From assembly GCA_964229355.1 (NCBI GenBank), contig CAXRDE010000012.1:62001-126000 (forward strand): a stretch of 64,000 nucleotides of DNA, given 5' to 3'. Shown here one piece after another: positions 1 to 7,273 of the stretch. This DNA is from CAXRDE01 sp964229355 (GTDB lineage: Bacteria; Cyanobacteriota; Sericytochromatia; UBA7694). Every line of letters starts with the position of its first letter. Position 1 is the first letter of the stretch. The notes under the pieces were generated by a model, which saw only the letters and a program-made list of their open reading frames with translations, did not search any database and was not told the DNA's origin. Both the position numbers and the translations under genes were made by a program.

Positions 1-142
1 GCAAAGCCCCGGCGCCCACAAAGGGCTCGTAATAGGTGTTAATGTGGCGAGGCAAGTAGCGACTGATGGCTGGAATCAACTGGCGCTTCCCGCCCACCCA
101 CTTTAAAAAGGGTTTGGGGCCAGAAACAAGAGTATGCTGCAT
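1..142 (-). CDS. D12-class DNA adenine methylase (Dam family), N-terminal part
   Basis: The gene runs off the left edge, and the first 47 codons are visible. Reading leftwards from the ATG at 142-140 gives a short lead followed by PFLKWVGGKRQL at about residues 11-22, then YYEPFVGAGAL at the truncated end. Both are hallmarks of Dam/DpnM-type N6-adenine methyltransferases: the KWxGGKR segment and the FxGxG S-adenosylmethionine loop. The enzyme should methylate adenine in a short DNA target. The catalytic DPPY motif lies outside the window, so target and activity cannot be judged. The start codon sits inside a perfect inverted repeat (132-183), which may matter for its expression. Confidence 0.88.
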   Translation of the reverse strand, partial: MQHTLVSGPKPFLKWVGGKRQLIPAISRYLPRHINTYYEPFVGAGAL

Positions 143-183
143 AGAAATCGATCGGTCTTTCCGTTAGTTTCTATGCAGCATAC
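132..183. repeat. 16-bp perfect inverted repeat over the methylase start codon
   Basis: Bases 132-147 and 168-183 are exact reverse complements (16 bp) separated by 20 bases. The left arm contains the ATG of the adenine methylase. The spacer contains a GATC (150-153) inside overlapping ATCGAT and CGATCG palindromes, plus the only purine-rich ribosome-binding-like stretch (GGAAAG on the minus strand). In mRNA the start codon would be buried in the stem. It could be an operator or a translational switch. The repeat is certain, its function is inferred. Confidence 0.8.
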
Positions 184-255
184 ACAGGGCTAAGATCTGG
201 CGTCTGTGCGAAAGCGGTCTGTATCTTTGCGCACGTTTACAAGGGTTTTAAAGAC

Positions 256-1020
256 TTAAACCGCTGCCTCTTCCGCAGGTTCAGGAGATTTTACATCTTC
301 ACCTTGCTGTTTCAGGTCCACTTCGTCAGAGAAGCGATAGCCAATGCCTTGCTCGGTAATAATATACACGGGGTTGGCGGTATCGGCTTCAATTTTCTTA
401 CGCAGGCTGGCCATATATACCCGCAGATACTGGGGGTTTTCGACACATTCAGGGCCCCAGACTTCGTTGAGCAAGTAGCGTTGGGTCAGCACCTTACCCA
501 TGTGACGAATCATGGTAGACAGCAATTTGTATTCAATGGCGGTCAAATGAATTTCTTCGTCGCCTTTAAAGATGCGACGGGCCGCTAAGTCAACGCGCAA
601 ATCACCCACCACGTATTCGGTTTGTTCAGGGGTGTCGTTTTTAATACGGCTGGCATGACGTAAACACACACGAATGCGAGCCAACAGTTCGTTGAGACCA
701 AAAGGTTTGGTGAGATAGTCGTCCGCACCGCGGTCGAGGGCTTCCACCTTATCACGCTCTTTTTCGCGGGCCGATAAGATCAAAATGGGGATATCGGTCC
801 ACTCGCGGAGACGAGAGACCACGTCTAAGCCGTCCATGTCAGGTAATCCTAAGTCAGTAATGACCATATCAGGGACTTTTTGAGCCGCCCGAGAAAGCCC
901 GACCTCACCAGACTCCACGCCCAGCACACGGTAACCTTTGTTCAGTAATGAAGATTTTAAAAAGTTTAAAATGGGACGATCATCTTCGATGATGAGAATG
1001 TAGGGAGAATGCTCCTGCAT
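256..1020 (-). CDS. kdpE: KdpE-like OmpR/PhoB-family response regulator
   Basis: 254 aa: an N-terminal receiver domain (about 7-120) and a C-terminal winged-helix DNA-binding domain (about 135-235). The acidic pocket is Asp13/Asp14, the phosphoacceptor is Asp56 in TDLGLPDMDG, and the conserved Lys is in TKPFG. LGLPDMDG, LTQRYLLNEVWG and the ITEQGIGYRF ending are closer to KdpE, the regulator of the Kdp high-affinity potassium pump, than to generic OmpR members. No kdpD kinase or kdpFABC genes are visible, so they may be left of the window, or this may be a stand-alone relative. The product is clear, the regulon is inferred. The last ~20 residues are an acidic tail. Confidence 0.82.
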   Translation of the reverse strand: MQEHSPYILIIEDDRPILNFLKSSLLNKGYRVLGVESGEVGLSRAAQKVPDMVITDLGLPDMDGLDVVSRLREWTDIPILILSAREKERDKVEALDRGADDYLTKPFGLNELLARIRVCLRHASRIKNDTPEQTEYVVGDLRVDLAARRIFKGDEEIHLTAIEYKLLSTMIRHMGKVLTQRYLLNEVWGPECVENPQYLRVYMASLRKKIEADTANPVYIITEQGIGYRFSDEVDLKQQGEDVKSPEPAEEAAV

Positions 1021-1053
1021 AGATTGCTAACGCCTTTCAAGTCTTGCTGCTGT

Positions 1054-1100
1054 ACTGTCTGTTTTACGCTGCGGCTAGTGTTAGACTGAAGCCAGACAGT
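1054..1100. repeat. 8-bp inverted repeat in the kdpE/helicase divergent region
   Basis: ACTGTCTG at 1054-1061 and CAGACAGT at 1093-1100 are exact reverse complements 31 bases apart, in the 138-base region between the divergently transcribed response regulator and helicase. A regulator binding site is possible but unproven. The helicase side also carries a TATAAT box at 1136-1141, about 18 bases before its ATG, without a convincing -35. Confidence 0.35.
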
Positions 1101-1158
1101 CAGTGCAAAATATCAATCATTTTATACTGACATATTATAATGAATCGATATAAAAAAG

Positions 1159-3084
1159 ATGCAAAGATCCTATCAAAGAATCCATAAACTCATTCAGCTG
1201 ATTGAAGTCGAACAAAACTACGAACGCACCTTTTATCGCGAGCGTTTGGTACAACGCGCGATTCCTGAACGCATTGAAGCGGGCGTTACCCTTTACCCTT
1301 TGCAACTGAAAAGTATCGATTATGGTCTGGGTGGTCAGGTACTGCTGGCTTTAGAGTTGCCCGCCGATCAAAACGCCTCTCGTTTTCAAAATGGCCGCAC
1401 CTTAGAGCTGTTTGGCCTCGAAAAAAGCAGCACCCACGAACATCGCCTGGGCGGCATGGTGAAGTCCCAAAAACAAAATATTTTAGAGGTGGTGCTGTAC
1501 ACCGAAGAGCCCCCCGAGTGGCTTGACAAGGGATCGCTGGGTCTGGACCTGTACTACGACGAAACCACCTTTCGCGAAATGCTCCGGGCCTTACACACCC
1601 TCAAAGACGCCGAAGGCAGTCCCCTTGCCCGTCTGCGCGAAGTGCTGATGGGTGAGCGGGCGCCGGTCTACTTTCCCCCCCTTAAACACAAACACTATGC
1701 CCAACTCAACGGTCCGCAAAATGAAGCCATTGCCCACGTGTTGTCTGCGGAAGACGTGGCCTTAATTCACGGCCCACCGGGCACCGGTAAAACCACCACG
1801 CTGGTGGCTGCCATTTGTGAAGTCTTAAGTTACGAATCCCAGGTCATGGTCAGCGCGGCCAGCAACACCGCCGTAGACGTCATGGTGCGTAAATTGGCCG
1901 AAGCCGGCCGCCGCGTCATTCGCTTAGGGCACCCCGATCGCATGCACGAAGACATTGTGGAATACACCCTCGAAGCGCAACTTGAAGCCCATCCCAACGC
2001 CAAAGTCATTCGCAAGATGCGTCGCGAAATGGAGCAATTGCGTAAACAGGCCACCAAATACCACCGCAATTTTGGCCCCGAACAGCGCAGCGAGCGGCGC
2101 GACCTCTGGAAAACCATTCGCGACATGCGCAAAGAGCTGCGCGGCTTAGAAGACCAGATGTGCGCCACGCTGTTGGATCAGGCTGAAGTGATTGCCTGTA
2201 CCTTTGTGGGCTCGACCCTGTCCGTGCTAAAACAGCGAAAGTTTGACACGGTCTTTATTGACGAAGCCGCCCAGGCCTTAGAGCCCGGCTGCTGGATTCC
2301 TTTATTGCGGGCCAAAAAAGTGGTCATGGCGGGTGATCACTGTCAGTTGCCCCCCACCATCAAAAGCCCCGATGCCGCTGAACTGGCCGAAACGCTCTTT
2401 GAGTACAGCATTGACCGGGTCGGATTTCGCAACGTCATGCTCACCACCCAGTACCGCATGAACGAAGATATTATGGGTTTTTCGAGCCATTGGTTCTACA
2501 AGGGCGAACTTGAAGCCGCCGAGAGCGTGGCCCACCACACCGTGGCCGACGGCATACCTGACCTTCCTCCAGAGGCCTTAGAGCGGGTGCCTATTGTCTG
2601 GATTGATACCGCCGGGTGCAGTTACGACGAGCTACAAGACCCCAAAAGCAAAAGCTATGCCAATCCCCTCGAAGCAGACTTGCTGGTACGCTGGCTGAAA
2701 AGCTACACCGCCCTGTGGCCCGAAACTGCCCGCGTAAGCATTGGGGTCATTGCCCCCTACCGGGGACAGGTGGACTATCTGCAAAACCTCTGGACCCCTT
2801 CACTCTGGCCCGAGCACTTGCCCCTTGACATCAACACCATCGACAGCTACCAGGGCCAGGAGCGCGATCTGATCGTGCTGTCGTTGGTGCGCAGCAACGA
2901 AGCCGGTGAAATCGGCTTTTTAAAAGACCTGCGTCGGGTGAACGTGGCCATTACCCGTGCCCGCAAACAGGTGGTCATTATCGGTGACAGCGCCACCCTG
3001 GGCCACCACCGCTTTTATAAAGCCCTCTTGCCCTATGTCGAAGACCACGGCCGCTGGGTCAGCGCCTGGGAGTACATGGAGTAA
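1159..3084 (+). CDS. Superfamily 1B DNA/RNA helicase, IGHMBP2/SMUBP-2 type
   Basis: 641 aa, in the family of eukaryotic IGHMBP2/Upf1-like helicases and their bacterial relatives (AAA_11/AAA_12 domains). Visible motifs are Q-region GPQNEA near 185, Walker A GPPGTGKTTT at 205-214, Walker B DEAA at 368-371, motif III GDHCQLPP, motif IV IAPYRGQ, motif V IDSYQGQERD and motif VI NVAITRARK. All helicase motifs look intact, so it should be an active ATP-driven 5'-3' helicase. A charged insertion (about 275-335) sits between motifs Ia and II as in the family. lspA begins 8 bases after its stop, so the two genes are probably co-transcribed. The physiological substrate cannot be deduced. Confidence 0.88.
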   Translation: MQRSYQRIHKLIQLIEVEQNYERTFYRERLVQRAIPERIEAGVTLYPLQLKSIDYGLGGQVLLALELPADQNASRFQNGRTLELFGLEKSSTHEHRLGGMVKSQKQNILEVVLYTEEPPEWLDKGSLGLDLYYDETTFREMLRALHTLKDAEGSPLARLREVLMGERAPVYFPPLKHKHYAQLNGPQNEAIAHVLSAEDVALIHGPPGTGKTTTLVAAICEVLSYESQVMVSAASNTAVDVMVRKLAEAGRRVIRLGHPDRMHEDIVEYTLEAQLEAHPNAKVIRKMRREMEQLRKQATKYHRNFGPEQRSERRDLWKTIRDMRKELRGLEDQMCATLLDQAEVIACTFVGSTLSVLKQRKFDTVFIDEAAQALEPGCWIPLLRAKKVVMAGDHCQLPPTIKSPDAAELAETLFEYSIDRVGFRNVMLTTQYRMNEDIMGFSSHWFYKGELEAAESVAHHTVADGIPDLPPEALERVPIVWIDTAGCSYDELQDPKSKSYANPLEADLLVRWLKSYTALWPETARVSIGVIAPYRGQVDYLQNLWTPSLWPEHLPLDINTIDSYQGQERDLIVLSLVRSNEAGEIGFLKDLRRVNVAITRARKQVVIIGDSATLGHHRFYKALLPYVEDHGRWVSAWEYME

Positions 3085-3091
3085 GCCCCCG

Positions 3092-3625
3092 GTGCATTTT
3101 TATTCGGTGTTTTTTTTGGGATTGGGTGCCGCCATCGTGGCTCTGGATCAGTGGACAAAGCATTTTTTTCGACAGCCTCAGTGGTGGCCCGTACCGGGAC
3201 CTGAGCAAGCCCCCCAGAGTGTGGTCGTTTACGACTGGCTCTGGTTTACCTATGTGCAAAACAAAGGGGCGTTGGCAGGTATTTTTTCGGCCTTTACGCC
3301 CTGGCTTGGATTGCTTTCGCTGGCGGTATCGTTGGGCATTATTGTCTACGGCCTGCGCTTACCCAAACACACCCACCCCTTGACCTACTGGGCCCTGGGC
3401 TTTTTATTGGGCGGCGCAGCGGGCAATATGTGGGACCGTTTGGTGTATGGCTATGTGGTGGACTTTTTTGACATCCGCTGGCAGGGGCAAAACATCTGGC
3501 CCATTTTTAACCTTGCCGACATTGCTATCGACGTCGCCATTGGCCTGTTTATTGTGCAGGGATTGGGCACGTTTCTCAGGGACCGCAAGGCTTCGCCCGT
3601 AAGCAACAACACGCCCCAAATGTGA
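3092..3625 (+). CDS. lspA: Lipoprotein signal peptidase (signal peptidase II)
   Basis: 177 aa from the GTG at 3092, chosen because it lies just after the helicase stop and gives the usual short N-terminus before the first membrane segment. The reading frame stays open further upstream, but only as a shadow inside the helicase gene. It is an inner-membrane aspartyl protease that cleaves prolipoprotein signal peptides before the lipidated Cys. Four hydrophobic segments are visible. DQWTK, the NKGALAG box (family NxG), GNMWDR with the first catalytic Asp and FNLADIAID with the second are all present. It fits the many lipobox proteins encoded in this window. Confidence 0.92.
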   Translation: MHFYSVFFLGLGAAIVALDQWTKHFFRQPQWWPVPGPEQAPQSVVVYDWLWFTYVQNKGALAGIFSAFTPWLGLLSLAVSLGIIVYGLRLPKHTHPLTYWALGFLLGGAAGNMWDRLVYGYVVDFFDIRWQGQNIWPIFNLADIAIDVAIGLFIVQGLGTFLRDRKASPVSNNTPQM

Positions 3626-3630
3626 TCAAC

Positions 3631-3661
3631 TTGACATTTGCAGGGTGCACTGCGTTATAAT
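3631..3661 (+). promoter_or_regulatory. Sigma-70-type promoter upstream of the NlpC/P60 gene
   Basis: A perfect TTGACA at 3631-3636 and a perfect TATAAT at 3656-3661 are separated by 19 bases, slightly more than the optimal 17. Transcription would start near 3669, leaving a leader of about 45 bases before the ATG at 3713, with a GGAG ribosome-binding site. The -35 box starts just after the lspA stop. Confidence 0.7.
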
Positions 3662-3712
3662 GCCCTGTCAGTATATCTTTATACTATTTTTATTTACGTT
3701 TTGGAGATCGAT

Positions 3713-4228
3713 ATGCGGAAAGCTTCTGACCAGAAAGCGCCCATAAAAATCGCTAAGAAAACTTTATTGGCCGTCTTATCCACAGCGGTACTCGCCGTTT
3801 CAGGAGTTCTTGCTCCCACGGCTCAGGCCACCTCAAGTTTCAGCATTTTTGGCAAAGAGGTGGTGCTCAGCGCCCGCCAACATTTGGGTTTACCCTATGT
3901 ATGGGGGGGCGAAGATCCCAACCGCGGCTTCGACTGCTCCGGCCTGATTAAATTCACCTTTCAAGAATTTGACATTAACCTGCCCCACCGCGCCGACCTG
4001 CAATTCAACTACGGCGAACAGGTGGCCCGCGATAACTTAGAGCCCGGCGACGTGGTGTTTTTTGCCACCGGCGGCTACCCCATCGGCCACGTGGGCATTT
4101 ATGTGGGCGAAGGCCAGTTTATTCATGCGCCTCGCCGCGGGAAACCCGTGCAAATTGACTCCATCAGCAGCGGCTATTATCAGCAGCGCTTTGTGGGTGC
4201 ACGGCGCATTCGCCCCAACTATTTCTAA
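3713..4228 (+). CDS. Secreted NlpC/P60-family cell-wall peptidase
   Basis: 171 aa. The ATG at 3713 follows GGAGATCG and begins a classical signal peptide (Lys/Arg-rich start, hydrophobic stretch about 17-34, cleavage near AQA at 37-39). The NlpC/P60 domain fills the rest: catalytic Cys75 in FDCSG, His126 in GHVGIY and a third polar residue, His138, in FIHAP. Such enzymes are typically gamma-D-Glu-diamino acid endopeptidases that trim peptidoglycan stem peptides. There is no separate wall-binding SH3 or LysM domain, so it is a minimal enzyme. It has its own strong promoter. Confidence 0.9.
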   Translation: MRKASDQKAPIKIAKKTLLAVLSTAVLAVSGVLAPTAQATSSFSIFGKEVVLSARQHLGLPYVWGGEDPNRGFDCSGLIKFTFQEFDINLPHRADLQFNYGEQVARDNLEPGDVVFFATGGYPIGHVGIYVGEGQFIHAPRRGKPVQIDSISSGYYQQRFVGARRIRPNYF

Positions 4229-4249
4229 ACGCCTGCCAAGCCCAAAACA

Positions 4250-4258
4250 TGGTATATT
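4250..4258 (+). promoter_or_regulatory. Extended -10 promoter element before efp
   Basis: TGGTATATT (TG at 4250-4251, hexamer 4253-4258) is an extended -10. No good -35 is seen 17 bases upstream, as is usual for extended -10 promoters. The predicted start is near 4265, about 48 bases before the efp ATG. The same CATGGTATA-type string precedes the tRNA-Leu gene (25164-25172). Confidence 0.5.
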
Positions 4259-4312
4259 GATGGGCATTGGCGCAGCCTGAGGTTGCACATTTAGTTTAAA
4301 AGGAGCTTTCCC

Positions 4313-4873
4313 ATGATTTCATCAAATGACCTGCGTCCTGGTCTCTCGATTGTGTTTGATGGCGACCCCTGGCAGGTTGTGGAATTTCAACACGTGAAGC
4401 CCGGCAAAGGCGCTGCCTTTGTTCGCAGCAAACTCAAAAACTTAAAAACCGGCAACACCCGTGAGAACACCTTCCGCGCCGGTGAAAAACTCGAAAAAGC
4501 CGAAATTGAAAAGCGTACCATGCAGTACCTCTACCTGGACGGAGAGCAGTATGTTTTCATGGACAACGAAACCTTTGAGCAAACCCTCGTGCACACCGAC
4601 AACCTGAACGACCGCGTCGCCAAATACATGAAAGAAAGCCTCGAATACGAAGTGCTCTTCTTCAACGGCGCTGTCATCGGTATTGATCCGCCTAACTTCG
4701 TGAACCTCGAAGTGACCGAAACCGATCCCGGCGTGCGTGGTGACACCTCTTCTGGCGGCAGTAAGCCCGCCACCGTGGAAACCGGAGCCATTGTACAGGT
4801 GCCTTTGTTTGTGAACATCGGCGACGTACTGCGTATCGACACCCGCACGGACAACTATCTCGAACGGGTGTAA
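4313..4873 (+). CDS. efp: Translation elongation factor P
   Basis: 186 aa, the normal length. EF-P binds between the P and E sites of ribosomes stalled at proline runs and promotes peptide bond formation. Three beta-barrel domains are expected (KOW-like, OB and C-terminal). The loop VKPGKGAAF places the usually modified Lys at position 32, suggesting lysine-type rather than arginine-type modification. An AAAAGGAG ribosome-binding site precedes the ATG. The stop overlaps the next gene (TAATG), so the two are translationally coupled. Confidence 0.96.
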   Translation: MISSNDLRPGLSIVFDGDPWQVVEFQHVKPGKGAAFVRSKLKNLKTGNTRENTFRAGEKLEKAEIEKRTMQYLYLDGEQYVFMDNETFEQTLVHTDNLNDRVAKYMKESLEYEVLFFNGAVIGIDPPNFVNLEVTETDPGVRGDTSSGGSKPATVETGAIVQVPLFVNIGDVLRIDTRTDNYLERV

Positions 4874-6804
4874 TGCCTGACATCCTTTATACAGGCGATC
4901 GGGGCAGTGGCAAAACCACTGCCCTCGTTTTGCGTTTTTGTGCCCTTTTGGATCAGGGCATTGCCCCCGAGGCCATTCAGGTGCTCAGTGGTCAGCGGTA
5001 TCACCATACCCAACAGTTTAAAAGCCTGATCTTTCAGCACCGCCCGCGACCCGTGGGGGGCCTGCGCATTCACACGCCCTACCGCCTGGGGCAGCACATG
5101 CTTCAGCACCTTGTACCCGAAGCCCACTTGCTCACCAGCAGCGATACCTTGCTCTTACTGCACGAACACTACCAGCAATACGGGGCACGGTTTTTTCCCG
5201 GGCATCGCCCTTCACCGGGCTTTTTTGAACATTTATTGCGCCGCCACCAGCGCTGCGCTGCCAACCTGCTCTGGGGCGAACCCCTCGACACCCGCAGCCA
5301 GAAACTCGAAAGCGACCCCCTGGCCTTTCAGGCCAACCACTTCTTGCGCCACTTTAGCGAAAGCCTACAGCAGCGCAGCCCCCTGCTACTCGATGCAGCC
5401 GGGCAAGCCCAGCAGTTGGTAAAGGCTCTGCAAGACACAAAGCTGATGCAGGCCTTCAGCGCAGACTACTGGCTGGTAGACAACCTCGACGAAACCCGTC
5501 CCTTAGAGCAACACCTGTTTGAAACCCTCTCTGCACAGGCCCAGCAACGCATTGCCAGCGCCAACCCCAACGGAGGACTCGACCGTAGCCTCGGCGCCCA
5601 CCCCGAATATGCCAAACAATTCGAAGCCCAGGCCCAGGAGGTCCACACGCTAGAACGGGCTCGTCCCTTCAGCACCCTGGCCCGACACATGTATCTGCAA
5701 TTGCAACATCTGCCCGAACTCAACCCCGAAACAAAACCTGTAACACCACCGTTAACGCTCGAAGAACACACCCACACCGGCCATATGTACGCCGCCATGG
5801 CCCAACATATTCAAACCCAATTGGCCCAGGGCACGGCCCCCCACGACATCGCTTGCATCACCTGGTATTTAGACCCCTTTGCCATGCGTCATTTACAAGC
5901 CCATTTCGAAACCCAGGGCATTCCCGTGGATGTGCTGCAAGGCCGCAGTGCGCTGCAACGCTCGCCCCTGGTCAACACCCTGCTGTCGCTTCTGCGCCTG
6001 GTCTTTTGGCCCTACTTTCAAAGCCAACCCGAGGTTCCTCGCCTGACCCGTTTAGACATGGCGCAAATTTTTCGCCTGTGTGGAGGCTTAGATGCTTTTG
6101 AAGTCTCTGACTTGCGCTTTCGCTTTGGAGAGCGCTTAGAAGCCTGGGGACAGTTTTTACAGCAGAGCGAAGTGCCCCGCCTCCAGAGCTTGCAAACCTG
6201 TATTCAAAGCCTGCGTGAACGCTATCCTGAACCCCGGCTGGCGGATATTGAAAAAGCCATGCATACCCTCTGGCAGACCCAGCTCCTGCCTTTTGTAAGC
6301 CTGGCGAGTGACCGAGAGCGCCACGATTTTGCCGCTGTGCAGCAATTGTTTCAGCGCCTGTACCGCCAATGCGAACTGGCGGAAGCCCTCTCCACAGAAA
6401 CCGTTGACCTGATCTGGCCCCATGTATTTGCTGAGACGCTGCCCGCTTATACACCGCTGCCACCCCATCAAAACCAACGGGTCAAAGTCATGACCCTGCA
6501 CCGCTTGTGTGAACAGGGTGAAAGCTATGCCTACCAGCACTGGTTTGATCTCAGTAACCCCAACTGGTTTCGCCCCCTGAGCCATCCCATCGACAATGCC
6601 CTGGTGCTTTCACAAAGCTGGCCGTTGGACCGGCCCGTGAGCCTTTACGACGAAGAAACCCAAATTGAAGAACGCCTGGCCAGCTCCTGGCGCAAAGGAC
6701 TCTTGTACTGTGACCGCGACGCCTACTTTTACAGTGCGTTATACGACAGTCAGGCCCGCATGCAGCGGCAGGACCATCTGATTGAGGCCCTGCGTTTGGC
6801 TTAG
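4873..6804 (+). CDS. UvrD/Rep-like helicase-family protein with degraded motifs
   Basis: 643 aa, starting inside the efp stop codon. The architecture resembles UvrD/Rep superfamily 1A helicases. It has an N-terminal Walker A (GDRGSGKTTA, 8-17, Lys14 present), a YRLG segment like the TIH/TFH region, a motif II position near LVDNLDET (201-208), and a C-terminal VKVMTLHRLCEQGES and EERLASSWRKG region matching motifs V and VI. In motif II the catalytic Glu of the DExQ box appears replaced by Asn, and the TRA arginine motif VI is missing. It may bind ATP but be a poor or inactive helicase, possibly a structural DNA-repair factor. The family assignment rests on these partial motifs and is moderately secure. 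Confidence 0.6.
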   Translation: MPDILYTGDRGSGKTTALVLRFCALLDQGIAPEAIQVLSGQRYHHTQQFKSLIFQHRPRPVGGLRIHTPYRLGQHMLQHLVPEAHLLTSSDTLLLLHEHYQQYGARFFPGHRPSPGFFEHLLRRHQRCAANLLWGEPLDTRSQKLESDPLAFQANHFLRHFSESLQQRSPLLLDAAGQAQQLVKALQDTKLMQAFSADYWLVDNLDETRPLEQHLFETLSAQAQQRIASANPNGGLDRSLGAHPEYAKQFEAQAQEVHTLERARPFSTLARHMYLQLQHLPELNPETKPVTPPLTLEEHTHTGHMYAAMAQHIQTQLAQGTAPHDIACITWYLDPFAMRHLQAHFETQGIPVDVLQGRSALQRSPLVNTLLSLLRLVFWPYFQSQPEVPRLTRLDMAQIFRLCGGLDAFEVSDLRFRFGERLEAWGQFLQQSEVPRLQSLQTCIQSLRERYPEPRLADIEKAMHTLWQTQLLPFVSLASDRERHDFAAVQQLFQRLYRQCELAEALSTETVDLIWPHVFAETLPAYTPLPPHQNQRVKVMTLHRLCEQGESYAYQHWFDLSNPNWFRPLSHPIDNALVLSQSWPLDRPVSLYDEETQIEERLASSWRKGLLYCDRDAYFYSALYDSQARMQRQDHLIEALRLA

Positions 6805-7250
6805 GTCACCGCCCAGCCCAAATGCAATTGATCTTCAGCGGGATCAATCTCAAACAAAAGCGACTGGTGCGCAAAGATCATCACCAGGCTCTGATCGGGA
6901 AACAAATGAAAGCCCCCCAGCGGCTCCCGCAAAAACTCGTGCAGCACCTCATGCTCTCGCTCTGAAAAGCCTGCAAAAGGGTCCTGGTACTCGATAACGC
7001 CGGTGGTCAACATTTGAGTACTCAGGTTTAAAGCATAGGTTTTTTCTTCGGGAATGCCGTAGTACTTGTAATGCACCCCCAGAAACAACTCACTGTTGTG
7101 CTGCTCAATATCTCGCAGGCGCACCGTAAATTTGTCCGAGAACAAACGGGGATTCGGGCTCTTGTCCCAACGAAAGCCGGTGGCGATTTTTCCGGTGAGT
7201 GGCGCTAAGGCCTGACGATGCAGTGCGGTGAGTTGATTCCGCTTAGACAT
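6801..7250 (-). CDS. Conserved hypothetical protein (149 aa)
   Basis: I do not recognise this protein. It is soluble, has no signal peptide or membrane segment, and is rich in aromatic and acidic residues (RWDKSPNPRLFSDKF, HYKYYGIPEEKTYALN). It overlaps the helicase-like gene tail-to-tail by 4 bases. The long lipoprotein gene upstream on the same strand ends only 23 bases before its ATG, so the two may be co-transcribed. The codon pattern resembles that of the surrounding genes, so I take it as real. Confidence 0.6.
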   Translation of the reverse strand: MSKRNQLTALHRQALAPLTGKIATGFRWDKSPNPRLFSDKFTVRLRDIEQHNSELFLGVHYKYYGIPEEKTYALNLSTQMLTTGVIEYQDPFAGFSEREHEVLHEFLREPLGGFHLFPDQSLVMIFAHQSLLFEIDPAEDQLHLGWAVT

Positions 7251-7273
7251 AAATGTGTGTGTTTCCTTCTTTG

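Noticed and set aside
1830..2168. Minus-strand ORF inside the helicase gene
   Set aside because: Arg/Ser-rich shadow with no supporting signal.
2957..3091. Upstream extension of the lspA reading frame
   Set aside because: It lies entirely inside the helicase gene in another frame; the GTG at 3092 gives a normal LspA N-terminus.
3638..3712. Earlier start for the NlpC/P60 gene
   Set aside because: It would overlap the promoter -10 at 3656-3661 and put residues in front of the signal peptide.
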